Assembly (NCBI RefSeq): GCF_016127315.1 | Contig: NZ_CP065997.1 | Coordinates: 1,240,001 to 1,304,000, forward strand | Length of the DNA: 64,000 nt | Origin: Achromobacter deleyi | Lineage (GTDB): Bacteria > Pseudomonadota > Gammaproteobacteria > Burkholderiales > Burkholderiaceae_B | Direction of reading: 5' to 3' | The notes under the pieces: model-generated | The model's database searches: none | Seen by the model: only the letters and a program-made list of their open reading frames with translations | What the model was told of the DNA's origin: nothing | Part shown: in pieces, positions 1 through 7,148 of the stretch | Layout: each line of letters opens with the position of its first letter | Position numbering within the stretch: position 1 is the first letter of the stretch | Made by a program: the position numbers and the translations under genes

Positions 1-522
1 CGGCGTCAGGTAGGCCACGTTCACGTCGGCATACGGCACGCCGGCGCGCTCCAGCTGCTTGACCAGCAGGTAGTGCACGTTGGAACCCTTGTTCAGCGCG
101 ACCTTCTTGCCTTTCAGGTCGGCCACGCGCTTGATCGGCGAGTCCTTGGGCACCAGGATGGCCTCGCTGGTGGGCGACGGCGGCTCGTTGCCCACGTACA
201 CCAGCGCCGCGCCGGCGGCCTGGGCGAACACCGGCGGCGCCTCGCCGACGGTGCCGAAGTCGATGGAGCCGACATTCAGGCCTTCCAGCAGCTGCGGGCC
301 GGCGGGAAACTCGGTCCACTTCACCGTGATGCCCTGCGCCGCCAGCCGCTTGTCCAGGTCGCCCAGCGCGCGCACGATGGTCAGCGTGCCGTACTTCTGG
401 AAACCGATGCGCAGCGTCTTGGCGTCCTGCGCCTGCGCGGCCGGCCACAACAGCGCCGCGCACAGCAGCGCCGCCAGCCAGCGGAAGACGGAAAGACGCG
501 ATATCCAGATCATGCTGCGCAT
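1..522 (-). CDS. ssuA: Aliphatic sulfonate ABC transporter substrate-binding protein (SsuA-like), 3' truncated by window edge
   Basis: Periplasmic receptor that delivers alkanesulfonates to an ABC importer during sulfur limitation. Only the first 174 codons are inside the window. A Sec signal peptide is visible (hydrophobic stretch to about residue 31, ending AQA before QD). The mature protein starts with the strand LRIGFQKYG, typical of SsuA/TauA/NrtA receptors, and continues with KGKKVALNKGSNVHYLL, the family's first ligand-binding segment. The start ATG at 522 is preferred; an in-frame ATG at 513 would leave a shorter n-region. It follows ssuE by 19 bases, so metQ-like, ssuE and ssuA look like one operon; the permease, ATPase and SsuD monooxygenase would be expected beyond the window edge. 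It could instead be a taurine or nitrate-type receptor, but ssuE next door favours sulfonates. Confidence 0.88.
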   Translation of the reverse strand, partial: MRSMIWISRLSVFRWLAALLCAALLWPAAQAQDAKTLRIGFQKYGTLTIVRALGDLDKRLAAQGITVKWTEFPAGPQLLEGLNVGSIDFGTVGEAPPVFAQAAGAALVYVGNEPPSPTSEAILVPKDSPIKRVADLKGKKVALNKGSNVHYLLVKQLERAGVPYADVNVAYLTP

Positions 523-541
523 GCGAGCCCCTTTGGTTGGT

Positions 542-1135
542 TCAGACGCTGAAGCCGCCCGCGAGCGCGAGCCGGCCAAGATCGAATGCTTCGTTGACGA
601 CGACGCCGCGCGGGCGCACCTGCTCGGCCAGGCGTTCCACCGAATCCTCCAGCCGCGTCCGCACGTCGTCGTCGATCACGCTGACGCCGTCGTCATCGAT
701 GCGCACCTGCTTGTCGGTGGCGTAGACGCCGGCCAGGATGTGGCGCGCGCCCAGCGCCGACAACACCGGCTTGAGGCCGTACTCCAGCGCCAGCAGATGG
801 GCCGGACTGCCGCCCGTGGCGATCGGCAGCACCACCTTGCCGGCCAGCGCCTTCTCGTCCAGCAGGTCCAGCACCGCCTTCAGGCCGCCCGAGAACGAGG
901 CCTTGTAGACCGGCGTCGAGATCAGCACCGCGTCGGCCGCCGCCACGCGCGCCCGCAGCGCATGCGCGGCCGGCCCGGCGTAATGGCCTTCGACCAGGTC
1001 TTCGGCGGGCAGGTCGCGCAGCCCCAGCTCGCTGATGGCCAGCCCGCGCGTGCGCAGCAGCTGCGCGGCGTGGCGCAGCAAGGCGGAAGAACGGGAACGC
1101 TGCGACGGGCTGCCCGCCAGGGTGAGGATGCTCAT
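542..1135 (-). CDS. ssuE: NAD(P)H-dependent FMN reductase SsuE
   Basis: Cytoplasmic flavodoxin-fold reductase, 197 aa, the usual length. It supplies FMNH2 to two-component flavin monooxygenases such as SsuD, which release sulfite from alkanesulfonates. The N-terminal strand-loop MSILTLAGSPSQRSRS carries the FMN-phosphate-binding loop, and TPVYKASFSGGLKAVLDLL near residues 75-93 is the conserved flavin-contact region of the SsuE/MsuE family. It lies between the metQ-like receptor (50-base gap) and ssuA (19-base gap), all in the same direction. The NtaA-type and SfnB-type flavoenzymes at 3.0-6.9 kb have no reductase of their own beside them, so SsuE may serve those too (inference). Confidence 0.9.
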   Translation of the reverse strand: MSILTLAGSPSQRSRSSALLRHAAQLLRTRGLAISELGLRDLPAEDLVEGHYAGPAAHALRARVAAADAVLISTPVYKASFSGGLKAVLDLLDEKALAGKVVLPIATGGSPAHLLALEYGLKPVLSALGARHILAGVYATDKQVRIDDDGVSVIDDDVRTRLEDSVERLAEQVRPRGVVVNEAFDLGRLALAGGFSV

Positions 1136-1185
1136 GTGGGTTGGCCGGTGTTGCGTTGAAGAATCGTGCGCGGCGCCAGGCCGGC

Positions 1186-1992
1186 TCAGAAGGCGGGAAT
1201 CAGCGAACCCTTGAATTCGCTGTCGATGAAGGTGCGTACTTCGGGCGACTGGTAGGCGGCCACCAGTTTCTTGACCCAGGGCTGGTCGCGGTCCTTGGTG
1301 CGCACCGCGATGATGTTGGCGTAGGGACCATTGGCGGCTTCGCGGCCGATGGCGTCGCGCGCCGGTTCCAGGCCGGCCTGGGTGGCGTAGTCGTTGTTGA
1401 TCGAGGCGGCGGTCAGGTCGTCGAGCGAACGCGGCAACTGCGCGGCATCCAGCGGCACCAGCTTGAGCTTGCGCGGGTTGGACACCACGTCCGAGGGCGT
1501 GGCGTTGTTCTTTTCCTCGGCCTCGGGCTTGAGGGTGATGAGCTTGTAGGCGGCCAGCAGGCGCAGCGCGCGGTTGCCATTGGACGGATCGTTCTGGATG
1601 CCGACCGAGGCGCCTTCGGGCAGGTCGTTGAGCGACTTGATCTTGCGCGAGTAGAAACCCAGCGGCGCGGTGACGGTCAGGCCGACCGGCACGATGTCGA
1701 AGCCGCGCGCCTTGATCTGGTTGTCGAGGAAGGGCTTGTGCTGAAAGGCGTTGGCGTCGAGGTCGCCGGCGTTCAGGGCGGCATTGGGAAGCTGGTAGTC
1801 GTTGAACTTGACCAGCTTGATCTCCAGGCCTTCACGGGCGGCGACTTGCTTGACGACGTCGAAGATCTTCTCGGTGGAGCCGACGGAGATGCCGACGGTG
1901 ATGGTCTTTTTTTCCTGCGTGTCGGCGTGGGCCGTGCCGATGAGGGTCAGGGCCAGGGTGGTGGCGGTGAGCAGGTGGCGGGTGAAGGACAT
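1186..1992 (-). CDS. MetQ/NlpA-family ABC transporter substrate-binding protein
   Basis: 268-aa periplasmic binding protein of the lipoprotein-9 (NlpA/MetQ) family, which binds methionine or related sulfur compounds. The mature start TITVGISVGSTEKIFDVVK and the segment NDYQLPNAALNAGDLDANAFQHKPFL are family hallmarks. The signal peptide ends around residue 23 (AHA before DT) and has no lipobox cysteine, so unlike E. coli MetQ it should be a soluble periplasmic protein. No metN or metI lies beside it. It is instead the first gene of an operon with ssuE and ssuA, so it probably belongs to the sulfur-starvation response and may feed a different transporter. The start ATG at 1992 sits directly before a typical signal sequence. 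Confidence 0.88.
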   Translation of the reverse strand: MSFTRHLLTATTLALTLIGTAHADTQEKKTITVGISVGSTEKIFDVVKQVAAREGLEIKLVKFNDYQLPNAALNAGDLDANAFQHKPFLDNQIKARGFDIVPVGLTVTAPLGFYSRKIKSLNDLPEGASVGIQNDPSNGNRALRLLAAYKLITLKPEAEEKNNATPSDVVSNPRKLKLVPLDAAQLPRSLDDLTAASINNDYATQAGLEPARDAIGREAANGPYANIIAVRTKDRDQPWVKKLVAAYQSPEVRTFIDSEFKGSLIPAF

Positions 1993-2189
1993 CTTGTTTT
2001 TCCGGCGGGATTCGAATGGGATGAGTGGATTCTGTCATTGCGAAATCTTTGGGAAAAATACTTAGTGGGTATGAGGATATGTGGTGTGGGTTGGATTCTG
2101 GTTTTGGGCTTTGGGGTTTGGAAATATGAGGGGATTGCTGGGGGCACATTGGGTGGGTGGGTTTTTGCCGAAGGGTTGGTTCTTAAGGC

Positions 2190-2354
2190 GCGCGTGGTGG
2201 GGTCGGTGGGGGATGGCGGGGCTACGATTGCGGTCCGGAGCGTTCGCTCCGGACTGCCCCTTCCTCATCCTCGTTGCCGCCTGCGGCGGCTGCCTTCGGA
2301 TTCCGTCGGGCGCATCTACACGCCCCGCCATCCCCCACCGACCCCACCACGCGC
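2190..2354. repeat. Long hairpin element 1: 33-bp perfect inverted repeat around a 99-base core
   Basis: Bases 2190-2222 are the exact reverse complement of 2322-2354 (33 bp). The loop of about 99 bases contains a nested palindrome, CGGAGCGTTCGCTCCG, near 2236-2251. The core (2225-2316) is related to the core of the element at 2813-2976 in opposite orientation: 39 bases (2225-2263) match 2940-2902 exactly and the rest matches with scattered differences. The stem arms of the two elements are unrelated in sequence. It lies upstream of the metQ-like gene. Function unknown; MITE-like element or structured RNA/DNA are both possible. Confidence 0.85.
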
Positions 2355-2446
2355 TCGCGATGAGGCTTAGCCTCGGGCTTTGGGGCGGGTGGTGTGCTTG
2401 GCGTGTTGGTGCAACGTCAGGGCGGGGGGAGAGATTTACGGGGCCC

Positions 2447-2480
2447 GCCCCAAAAGGCCGCGCGGGCGGCCGTTTGGGGC
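2447..2480. repeat. 14-bp-arm hairpin
   Basis: An 8-bp outer stem (2447-2454 with 2473-2480, GCCCCAAA/TTTGGGGC), one mismatch, then a 5-bp inner stem (2456-2460 with 2467-2471) around a 6-base loop. It has terminator-like strength but no T-run follows in either direction and no gene ends here. Confidence 0.7.
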
Positions 2481-2573
2481 TTACGCGATGTCTTGCGATC
2501 TGTGATGCCGCTCTCGCGTGTGGAAGCCGCGGAATCGTTTGCTATTGAAAGCCTGTCGTCACCTCGACTGTTT

Positions 2574-2628
2574 GTGGTCGGCGCGAGCGGCTCGTCACAC
2601 GCAACACGCTTTACGCCGCGCCGACCAC
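2574..2628. repeat. 12-bp inverted repeat
   Basis: GTGGTCGGCGCG at 2574-2585 is the exact reverse complement of 2617-2628, with a 31-base loop. It is part of the palindrome-rich non-coding region, and no flanking gene is close enough for it to be a simple terminator. Confidence 0.65.
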
Positions 2629-2715
2629 CACCGCCCCACCTCCCGACGTGAGGAACCATTAGAAAACTGCTCGTCACCCGCGCGCAGCGCACCCGCATCA
2701 CTTGCAGATACACCA

Positions 2716-2753
2716 ACGCCAATTGCGGCCGCCCGCGCGGCCACAATTGGCGT
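2716..2753. repeat. Hairpin with 10-bp outer stem
   Basis: ACGCCAATTG (2716-2725) pairs exactly with CAATTGGCGT (2744-2753). After one mismatch the stem continues GGCC/GGCC (2727-2730 with 2739-2742). It is the fourth strong palindrome within 600 bases of non-coding DNA. Confidence 0.65.
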
Positions 2754-2812
2754 CCCAGAAGTTCCATTCCCTGAACACAGGTCTAACAGCGCGACAAGCC
2801 AAGACGCACGTA

Positions 2813-2976
2813 GCCCCTCGGGCAGGCGGACCCGGTGGCGGGCAACCTCGATGCGCCCGAGGGAATCCGAAGGAGTCGCCGAAGGCGAGGACGAGGATGA
2901 CGAAGGGGCAGTCCGGAGCGAACGCTCCGGACCGCAATCGTGGGCGCCCGCCACCGGGTCCGCCTGCCCGAGGGGC
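2813..2976. repeat. Long hairpin element 2: 31-bp perfect inverted repeat around a 102-base core
   Basis: Bases 2813-2843 are the exact reverse complement of 2946-2976. The 102-base loop holds the palindrome CGGAGCGAACGCTCCG and is the inverted, diverged copy of the core of element 1. The arms share no sequence with those of element 1, although length and perfect pairing are preserved. The element begins 31 bases after the stop of the leftward flavin monooxygenase gene, so it would form the 3' end of that transcript and could act as a terminator or RNA-stabilising hairpin (inference). Confidence 0.85.
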
Positions 2977-3007
2977 GACCTACGAAGACCAACGACGCCA
3001 AGAAAAC

Positions 3008-4378
3008 CTAGGCAACCACCCGCCGATACTCCCCAGCAACATGCTCCCCAGGCAACAACGCCCTCCCCGCCCCAAACAGCTTCTCCCGCAACGCCCCCTC
3101 CGCATAAGCCGTCTTGTACACCCCGCGTTCCTGCAACTCCGGCACCACCAGATCGACGAAATCCGCATAGCACTCCGGCGTCACCGTCCTCGCCAGGTTG
3201 AAGCCGTCGATGTCTGTTTCTTCCACCCACGACGCCAGCTCATCGGCCACCTGCGATGCGCTGCCTACCAGCGCCGGGTAGCGGCCGCCCAGCGCCATGT
3301 CGGCCAGCAGGTCGCGCACCGTGCGGTCCGTGCGGGCCACCGTCAGGTTCTTTACCGCGGACTCGATCGCGTTGTTCTTCACGTAGCGGATTGGCTCGTC
3401 CGCCGCGTAGCGCGAAAAATCGATGCCGGTCGAACTGGCGTAATGCGCCAGGCCAGCCTCCGGGTTGGCGTAGCGCAGGTACTCCGCGTGCTTCTCGCGC
3501 GCCTCGGCCTCCGTGCGGCCCACCACCGCCGTCACGCCCATGAAGAACTTGATGTCGCGCGGGTCGCGGCCCTCGCGCGCCACCGACTCGCGCACGCTGG
3601 CCACCAGCTTGCGCAGGCCTTCCTTGGTCTGGCTCGACACGAACACGCATTCCGCGTGGCGCGCCGCGAAGGCCTGGCCGCGGCCTGATGAGCCGGCCTG
3701 GTACAGCACCGGCGTGCGCTGGGGCGAGGGTTCCGACAGGTGATAGCCCTGCACCTTGTAGTACCTGCCTTGGTGGTCGATGCGACGCACCCCGGCCGGA
3801 TCCGCATAGACGCGCGCGCGGCGGTCGGCGCGCACCGCGTCATCGTCCCAGCTGCCCTCCCATAGCTTGTAGGCCACCTCCAGGAACTCGTCGGCGCGGT
3901 CGTAGCGTTCGTCGTGCGCGATCTGTTCCGACAGGCCCATGGCGCGCGCCGCGCTTTCCAGGTAGCCGGTCACGATGTTCCAGCCGATGCGGCCGTTGGT
4001 CAGGTGGTCCAGCGTCGAAAAGCGGCGCGCCAGCAGGTAGGGCGCCTCGTAGGTCAGGTTCACCGTCACGCCGAAGCCCAGGTGACGGGTGACCGCGGCC
4101 ATGGCGGAGACCGTCAGCAGCGGGTCGTTGACCGGCAGCTGGATCGACTCGCGCAGCGTCAGGTCGGCCGAGTCCTGGTACACGTCGTAGACGCCGACGA
4201 TGTCGGCCAGGAACAGCCCATCGAACAGGCCGCGCTCGAGCAAGCGCGCCAGGTCGGTCCAGTAGTCCAGCGTCTTGTATTGCGTCGAGGTATCGCGCGG
4301 ATGGGTCCACAGGCCGTGGTTGATGTGGCCGACGCAATTCATGTTGAACGCGTTCAGGAGGATCTGCTTCTTCGCCAT
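3008..4378 (-). CDS. NtaA/SnaA/DszA-family FMN-dependent monooxygenase (luciferase-like)
   Basis: 456-aa cytoplasmic class C flavin monooxygenase of the bacterial luciferase fold. It uses FMNH2 from a separate reductase. Relatives oxidise nitrilotriacetate, EDTA, dibenzothiophene sulfone, dimethyl sulfide or alkanesulfonates. Family features are the start KKQILLNAFNMNCVGH, the motif RRFSTLDHLTNGRIGWNIVT around residues 120-140, and YQAGSSGRGQAFAARHAE in the middle. The start ATG at 4378 follows the stop of the upstream SfnB-like gene by 20 bases, and an open frame running further upstream is only a shadow of that gene. Co-transcription with two SfnB paralogues and proximity to ssuE point to a desulfurisation role (inference); the exact substrate cannot be read from sequence. 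Confidence 0.88.
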   Translation of the reverse strand: MAKKQILLNAFNMNCVGHINHGLWTHPRDTSTQYKTLDYWTDLARLLERGLFDGLFLADIVGVYDVYQDSADLTLRESIQLPVNDPLLTVSAMAAVTRHLGFGVTVNLTYEAPYLLARRFSTLDHLTNGRIGWNIVTGYLESAARAMGLSEQIAHDERYDRADEFLEVAYKLWEGSWDDDAVRADRRARVYADPAGVRRIDHQGRYYKVQGYHLSEPSPQRTPVLYQAGSSGRGQAFAARHAECVFVSSQTKEGLRKLVASVRESVAREGRDPRDIKFFMGVTAVVGRTEAEAREKHAEYLRYANPEAGLAHYASSTGIDFSRYAADEPIRYVKNNAIESAVKNLTVARTDRTVRDLLADMALGGRYPALVGSASQVADELASWVEETDIDGFNLARTVTPECYADFVDLVVPELQERGVYKTAYAEGALREKLFGAGRALLPGEHVAGEYRRVVA

Positions 4379-4398
4379 GGCGTGCCGTTCCGTAGGGA

Positions 4399-5616
4399 TC
4401 AGGTGGTGCCGACGCGGCCGGGCGCGGCGTCGTTCAGGTAGTAATTGCCGACCGCGTGGCGCTTCCAGCGCACCGGGTCGTGCAGCGTGTGGGTGCGGGC
4501 GTTGCGCCAGTGGCGATCCAGGTTCAACTGGTCGAGCGTGGCCTGGGTGCCGGCCAGCTCGAACAGCTTGGTGCCGGCGGCCAGGGCCGATTCCGTCGTC
4601 AGCGCGCGGGCCTCGGCCACCGCGATGGCGGCGGCCGCCACCAAGTGCGGTTGCGGATCGGCGGTGGCGACATCGAGGATGCGGCCGGCGCGGGCCACCA
4701 GCGCGCGGGCCGCGTCCAGGCGGATCGACAGGCGGCCGAACTCGCTGACGGTCAATGGATCGTCGGCGGCGCGCTCGACGCCCGCGTCGATCCACGGGCG
4801 CGAGCGCTCGCGCACGAAATCCAGCGCATCGGCCAGGGCGGCCTGGCCGATGCCCAGGTCGATCGCGGCGTGGATGATCTGCGCCAGCGGCTTGATGGTG
4901 TTGGGCGGCGCCGCCGGATCGATCAGCACCATCACGTCGGCGGCCGGCACGGCCACGTCCTTGAACAGCACGGTGCCGCTGCCCGTCACGCGCTGGCCGA
5001 AGCCCGACCAGTCGTCGATCACCTCCACGCCCGGGCTGTCGCGCCGCACGAAGGCCAGCCGCTGCAGGCCGTCCTCGCCCACCGTCGCGGTGGGGATCCA
5101 TTGCGCGTAGAGCGCGCCGGTGCAATAGAACTTGCTGCCGTTGATGCGCCAGCCGCCCTCGCCGTCGGCCGACAGGCGGGTGCGGCGCTCGGCGGCGGTG
5201 CGCGTGCCGATCTCGGCCAGCGCATTGCCGAAGCGTTCGCCGGCCAGGGCGCGGGCGTAGAAGCGACGCTGCTGGTCGGCGTTGCCGTTGACCCGTAATA
5301 CCTCCAGCGCGTAGTAATGGTTCTGCGGGATCTGGCCCAGCGAGCCGTCGGCGCCGGAGATGATCGCGGTGACTTCGGCCAGCGTCACGCGCGACACGCC
5401 CGCGCCGCCATGCTCGCGCGGCACGGTGATGCCCCACAGGCCGGACTGCGAATAGCGCTCCAGCTCCGGCAGCGGCAAACGCCGCTCGCGGTCGCGCACG
5501 GCAGCGTCGCGGGCGAAGTCCGCCGCCAGTTCACGCGCGACGTCGAGCGCCTCTGCGTCGCTGCCGATGATCGCGGCGCGCCGCGGCGCCAGGGTCGAGA
5601 TGGCGATGTCGGTCAT
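4399..5616 (-). CDS. SfnB-family sulfur acquisition oxidoreductase (DszC-like), copy 1
   Basis: 405-aa flavoprotein of acyl-CoA dehydrogenase fold. SfnB/DszC relatives are FMNH2-dependent monooxygenases used to obtain sulfur from dimethyl sulfone, sulfides or dibenzothiophene. Visible markers are GLWGITVPREHGGAGVSRVT in the N-terminal helical domain, GSKFYCTGALYAQWIP in the beta domain, and the C-terminal signature RHWRNARTHTLHDPVRWK. Only four bases separate its start from the stop of copy 2 at 5621, and the NtaA-type gene follows 20 bases downstream, so all three form one operon. Copies 1 and 2 are nearly identical in nucleotides over the last about 100 bases, which suggests an old tandem duplication with a constrained C-terminus. 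Confidence 0.87.
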   Translation of the reverse strand: MTDIAISTLAPRRAAIIGSDAEALDVARELAADFARDAAVRDRERRLPLPELERYSQSGLWGITVPREHGGAGVSRVTLAEVTAIISGADGSLGQIPQNHYYALEVLRVNGNADQQRRFYARALAGERFGNALAEIGTRTAAERRTRLSADGEGGWRINGSKFYCTGALYAQWIPTATVGEDGLQRLAFVRRDSPGVEVIDDWSGFGQRVTGSGTVLFKDVAVPAADVMVLIDPAAPPNTIKPLAQIIHAAIDLGIGQAALADALDFVRERSRPWIDAGVERAADDPLTVSEFGRLSIRLDAARALVARAGRILDVATADPQPHLVAAAAIAVAEARALTTESALAAGTKLFELAGTQATLDQLNLDRHWRNARTHTLHDPVRWKRHAVGNYYLNDAAPGRVGTT

Positions 5617-5620
5617 GGCC

Positions 5621-6862
5621 TCAGATCCAGGAATGGCGGTTGGGGCGGCGCCCGTTCAGCAGGTAATTGCCGACCGCGTGGTATTTCCAGCGCACCGGGT
5701 CGTGCAGCGTGTGGGTGCGGGCGTTGCGCCAATGGCGGTCCAGGTTGAATTCCGCCAGCGACGCGCGCGCGCCAGACAGTTCGAACAGCGTCTCGCTGGC
5801 CGCCAGGGCGATCTCGGTGGTCAGCGCCTTGGCCCGCGCCACCGCGATCGAGGCGGCGGCGACGTCGTCGCCGTCCAGCGTGCGCGGCGTGGCCGCGTCC
5901 AGGTGCGCCGCGGCCTCGGCCAGTACCGCCTGCGCCGCGTGCAGGTCGATGAACAGCCGGCCCACGTCGCCAATCACATAGGGGTCCTGCGTGGCACGCT
6001 CGACGCCGGCCTCGGCCCACGGCCGGGCGCGTTCTCGCAGGAATTTCACGGTGTCGTTCAGGGCGGCCTCGGCAATGCCGGCGTCGATGGCAGCCTGCAT
6101 CAGCTGCGCGAAGGGGCCCTGCAGCGCGGGCGTCTCCAGCAGCGTCCAGGCCGGCAGCACGGTGTCCGCCTCGACCCGCACGTTGTCCAGCAGCACCGTA
6201 CCGCTGGCGGTGGTGCGCTGGCCGAAGCTGGACCAGTCGTCCACCACCGTCAGGCCGGGCGCGCCGCGCTCGAGCAGCACCGTCACCAGCCGGCCCTCGG
6301 TATCCAGCGCCTTGGTCGGGATCCAGTGCGCGTACAGCGCGCCGGTCGAATAGAACTTGCGGCCCGACAGGCGGTAGCCGTCGCCATCCGCCACCAGCCG
6401 CGCCTGCACGTCGCGCGCATGGCGCGTGTGGCGTTCGGGGCCGGCGTTGCCCAGCCGCCGGCCGGCCAGCACGCCCTCGTAGTAGCGCCGCTTCTGCTGC
6501 GGCGTGCCGACCTGGCGCAGCAGGTTGAGCGCGCCGAAATGGTTCTGCGGGATCTGGCCCAGCGATGGGTCGGCCGCGCTGATGATGCGGAACACGTCGG
6601 CCAGCGTCACGTGCGACACCTGCGCGCCGCCATACTCGCGCGGCACCGTGATGCCGCCCAGGCCGCTGGCCGAATAGCGCTCGATCTCGCGCCACGGCAG
6701 GCTGCGCGCCTGGTCACGCTGCGCCGCGCCCTGGGCGAAGTCCGCCGCCAGCGCGTGGGCGGCGTCGATGGCCTCGCTGTCGCCGCGCAGACGGGCGGCG
6801 GGCACCACGCGCGGGGGCTCGTCGGATTCGATCGGCAGGGAAGAACTCGCGGCTTGTGGCAT
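5621..6862 (-). CDS. SfnB-family sulfur acquisition oxidoreductase (DszC-like), copy 2
   Basis: 413-aa paralogue of the downstream gene, with the same acyl-CoA dehydrogenase fold. It has GLGGITVPREYGGAQVSHVT, GRKFYSTGALYAHWIP and a C-terminal RHWRNARTHTLHDPVRWK. It is the first gene of the leftward operon SfnB2-SfnB1-NtaA. The ATG at 6862 is chosen because the open frame further upstream runs through a 54-bp tandem repeat and would encode a repetitive, arginine-rich leader. The substrate is probably an organosulfur compound, by family and context; catalytic details are inferred, not seen. Confidence 0.86.
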   Translation of the reverse strand: MPQAASSSLPIESDEPPRVVPAARLRGDSEAIDAAHALAADFAQGAAQRDQARSLPWREIERYSASGLGGITVPREYGGAQVSHVTLADVFRIISAADPSLGQIPQNHFGALNLLRQVGTPQQKRRYYEGVLAGRRLGNAGPERHTRHARDVQARLVADGDGYRLSGRKFYSTGALYAHWIPTKALDTEGRLVTVLLERGAPGLTVVDDWSSFGQRTTASGTVLLDNVRVEADTVLPAWTLLETPALQGPFAQLMQAAIDAGIAEAALNDTVKFLRERARPWAEAGVERATQDPYVIGDVGRLFIDLHAAQAVLAEAAAHLDAATPRTLDGDDVAAASIAVARAKALTTEIALAASETLFELSGARASLAEFNLDRHWRNARTHTLHDPVRWKYHAVGNYLLNGRRPNRHSWI

Positions 6863-6911
6863 GGGACGATGCGGACGAAGGGGGGAAAGGTGCAGCCTAT
6901 CGGCCCGCCGC

Positions 6912-7019
6912 GGCGCGCGGAAGGACGGATTTCTCATGCGGATATTTGGAATCGGTATATGCGCCGGCGCGCGGAAGGACGGATTTCTCATGCGGATATT
7001 TGGAATCGGTATATGCGCC
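6912..7019. repeat. 54-bp direct tandem repeat (two perfect copies) in a divergent promoter region
   Basis: Bases 6912-6965 and 6966-7019 are identical, followed by eight bases of a third copy. Each unit contains GATATTTGGAATCGGTATAT, which has the spacing ATA-N11-TAT seen in many LysR-type regulator sites. The repeat sits between the SfnB2 start (6862, leftward) and the ferritin-like gene (7149, rightward), so it duplicates whatever operator or promoter it holds. The exact match implies a recent duplication. Confidence 0.92.
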
Positions 7020-7148
7020 GGCGCGCGCCCATCCCCCCTTATTAGCAGCCCTCGCGCCGGCATATCCAAATCACGAAAGAGTGTTTGCGGCGCGCTTTGG
7101 CGCTTGCTTAGAGTCGAGCTTTTCTCCTGACCGCCTGGCGTTGCCCTC

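Larger units (their letters stand above)
1993..3007. other. 1-kb non-coding region with several long inverted repeats
   Basis: No convincing gene lies between the metQ-like start and the flavin monooxygenase stop. The first 200 bases are T/G-rich on the + strand and should carry the promoter of the leftward metQ-ssuE-ssuA operon; on the minus strand a CATATTTCCAAA sequence is present near 2125. The rest is dominated by perfect or near-perfect inverted repeats (listed separately). Short open frames here only read through these palindromes, in several frames with similar peptides, and are not credible genes. Confidence 0.75.

Noticed and set aside
1993..2190. Possible SAM-responsive riboswitch before the metQ-like gene
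   Set aside because: No recognisable SAM riboswitch core; the leader is simply T/G-rich on the + strand.
2190..2976. A transposon spanning 2190-2976
   Set aside because: The two hairpin elements have inverted cores but no transposase lies between them and the outer ends do not match each other, so a composite element is not supported.
2062..3230. Several short frames in the palindrome-rich region
   Set aside because: They read the same repeat in different frames and both strands, with proline/arginine-rich peptides and no ribosome-binding sites.
3008..5437. Open frame of 809 codons on the - strand
   Set aside because: Real coding begins at 4378 (flavin monooxygenase); the upstream part is a shifted reading of the SfnB-like gene.
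6912..7019. Start of a CRISPR array
   Set aside because: The 54-bp copies are directly adjacent with no spacers and there are no cas genes.
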